Below are positions 63,997 through 64,000 of a stretch of DNA of 64,000 bases, piece by piece. Position 1 is the stretch's first letter, and the number at the start of each line of letters is the position of its first letter. The notes under the pieces are model-generated. The model saw only the letters and a program-made list of their open reading frames with translations. It was not told the DNA's origin and ran no database searches. The stretch spans positions 372,001 through 436,000 of the forward strand of contig JAMWFC010000005.1 of NCBI GenBank assembly GCA_027475525.1, in the 5' to 3' direction. The position numbers and the translations under genes are program-made. The DNA is from Macrolepiota albuminosa. Lineage: Eukaryota; Basidiomycota; Agaricomycetes; Agaricales; Agaricaceae.

Positions 63997-64000
63997 GAAG

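Noticed and set aside
1..64000. Bacterial-style features (operons, ribosome-binding sites, rRNA, CRISPR)
   Set aside because: Introns, LTR retroelements, LINE motifs and codon decay indicate a fungal nuclear genome; no rRNA or intact tRNA gene was seen.

Overview
This window reads as repeat-dense, heterochromatin-like DNA from a filamentous fungus, most likely an Agaricomycete basidiomycete. The basis is short GT-AG introns of about 44-53 bp with CTGAC-type branch points, several lineages of Ty3/gypsy elements (two with chromodomains), a Ty1/copia element, fragments of a LINE, and one gene with an OTT_1508-like deaminase motif. Only one gene, the deaminase-like gene at 38.45-39.73 kb, looks like a non-transposon gene with an uninterrupted frame. 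I cannot name the species.

Layout. 1-3514: 3' end of chromo-gypsy element A1 (+). It holds the integrase tail and chromodomain, then a convergent three-exon accessory gene on the minus strand, then a 728-bp LTR. A1 sits inside element A2 (minus strand, 3515-25914). A2 has its own broken accessory gene, integrase, RNase H, RT, two tandem retropepsin domains, gag, a primer-binding site complementary to the inferred mRNA start, and a 5' LTR. That LTR is split by solo LTR C (13073-25795), which is split again by gypsy element B (13943-25722, 174-bp LTRs). B carries gag, pol and a 982-aa extra gene (ORF3) downstream of pol. 25915-31342: LTR D fragment, LTR J, CpG-depleted element A3 (accessory pseudogene plus LTR), and gag/protease of element E. 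31343-36398: copia element F, inserted in LTR D, which is itself inserted in E gag. 36399-39729: rest of LTR D, E gag N-terminus, deaminase-like gene. 39.8-48.5 kb: strongly CpG-depleted LINE debris, tRNA-like repeat arrays in both orientations, a second LTR J, and a decayed spliced gene with a Cys-cluster and coiled coil. 48.5-60.5 kb: gypsy element G (+) with LTR D, a tRNA-type primer-binding site, gag, protease, RT and integrase, interrupted by a solo LTR C, and followed by a convergent group of minus-strand spliced exons. 60.5-64.0 kb: LTR fragment, then element H (minus) with a decayed homologue of B ORF3.

Two themes run through the window. First, at least three gypsy lineages carry extra protein genes outside gag-pol: antisense spliced genes in A and G, and a sense ORF3 in B and H. 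The A gene (542 aa, three exons with consistent phase) has a C-x2-C-x6-C-x15-C-x2-C-x6-C cluster resembling fungal Zn2Cys6 proteins. The ORF3 family is unlike anything I recognise. Second, copies of the same family show graded loss of CpG (A1 intact, A2 intermediate, A3 nearly none), which suggests methylation-linked or RIP-like mutation.

Caution about the assembly. Thirty direct duplications with a period of 77 bp (two are off by one base) are scattered through unrelated sequence. About 26 are perfect. This is what untrimmed overlaps between de Bruijn graph edges at k=77 would produce. Each adds 77 bp (2 mod 3) and so frameshifts any gene it falls in, and each marks a join whose adjacency should be verified.
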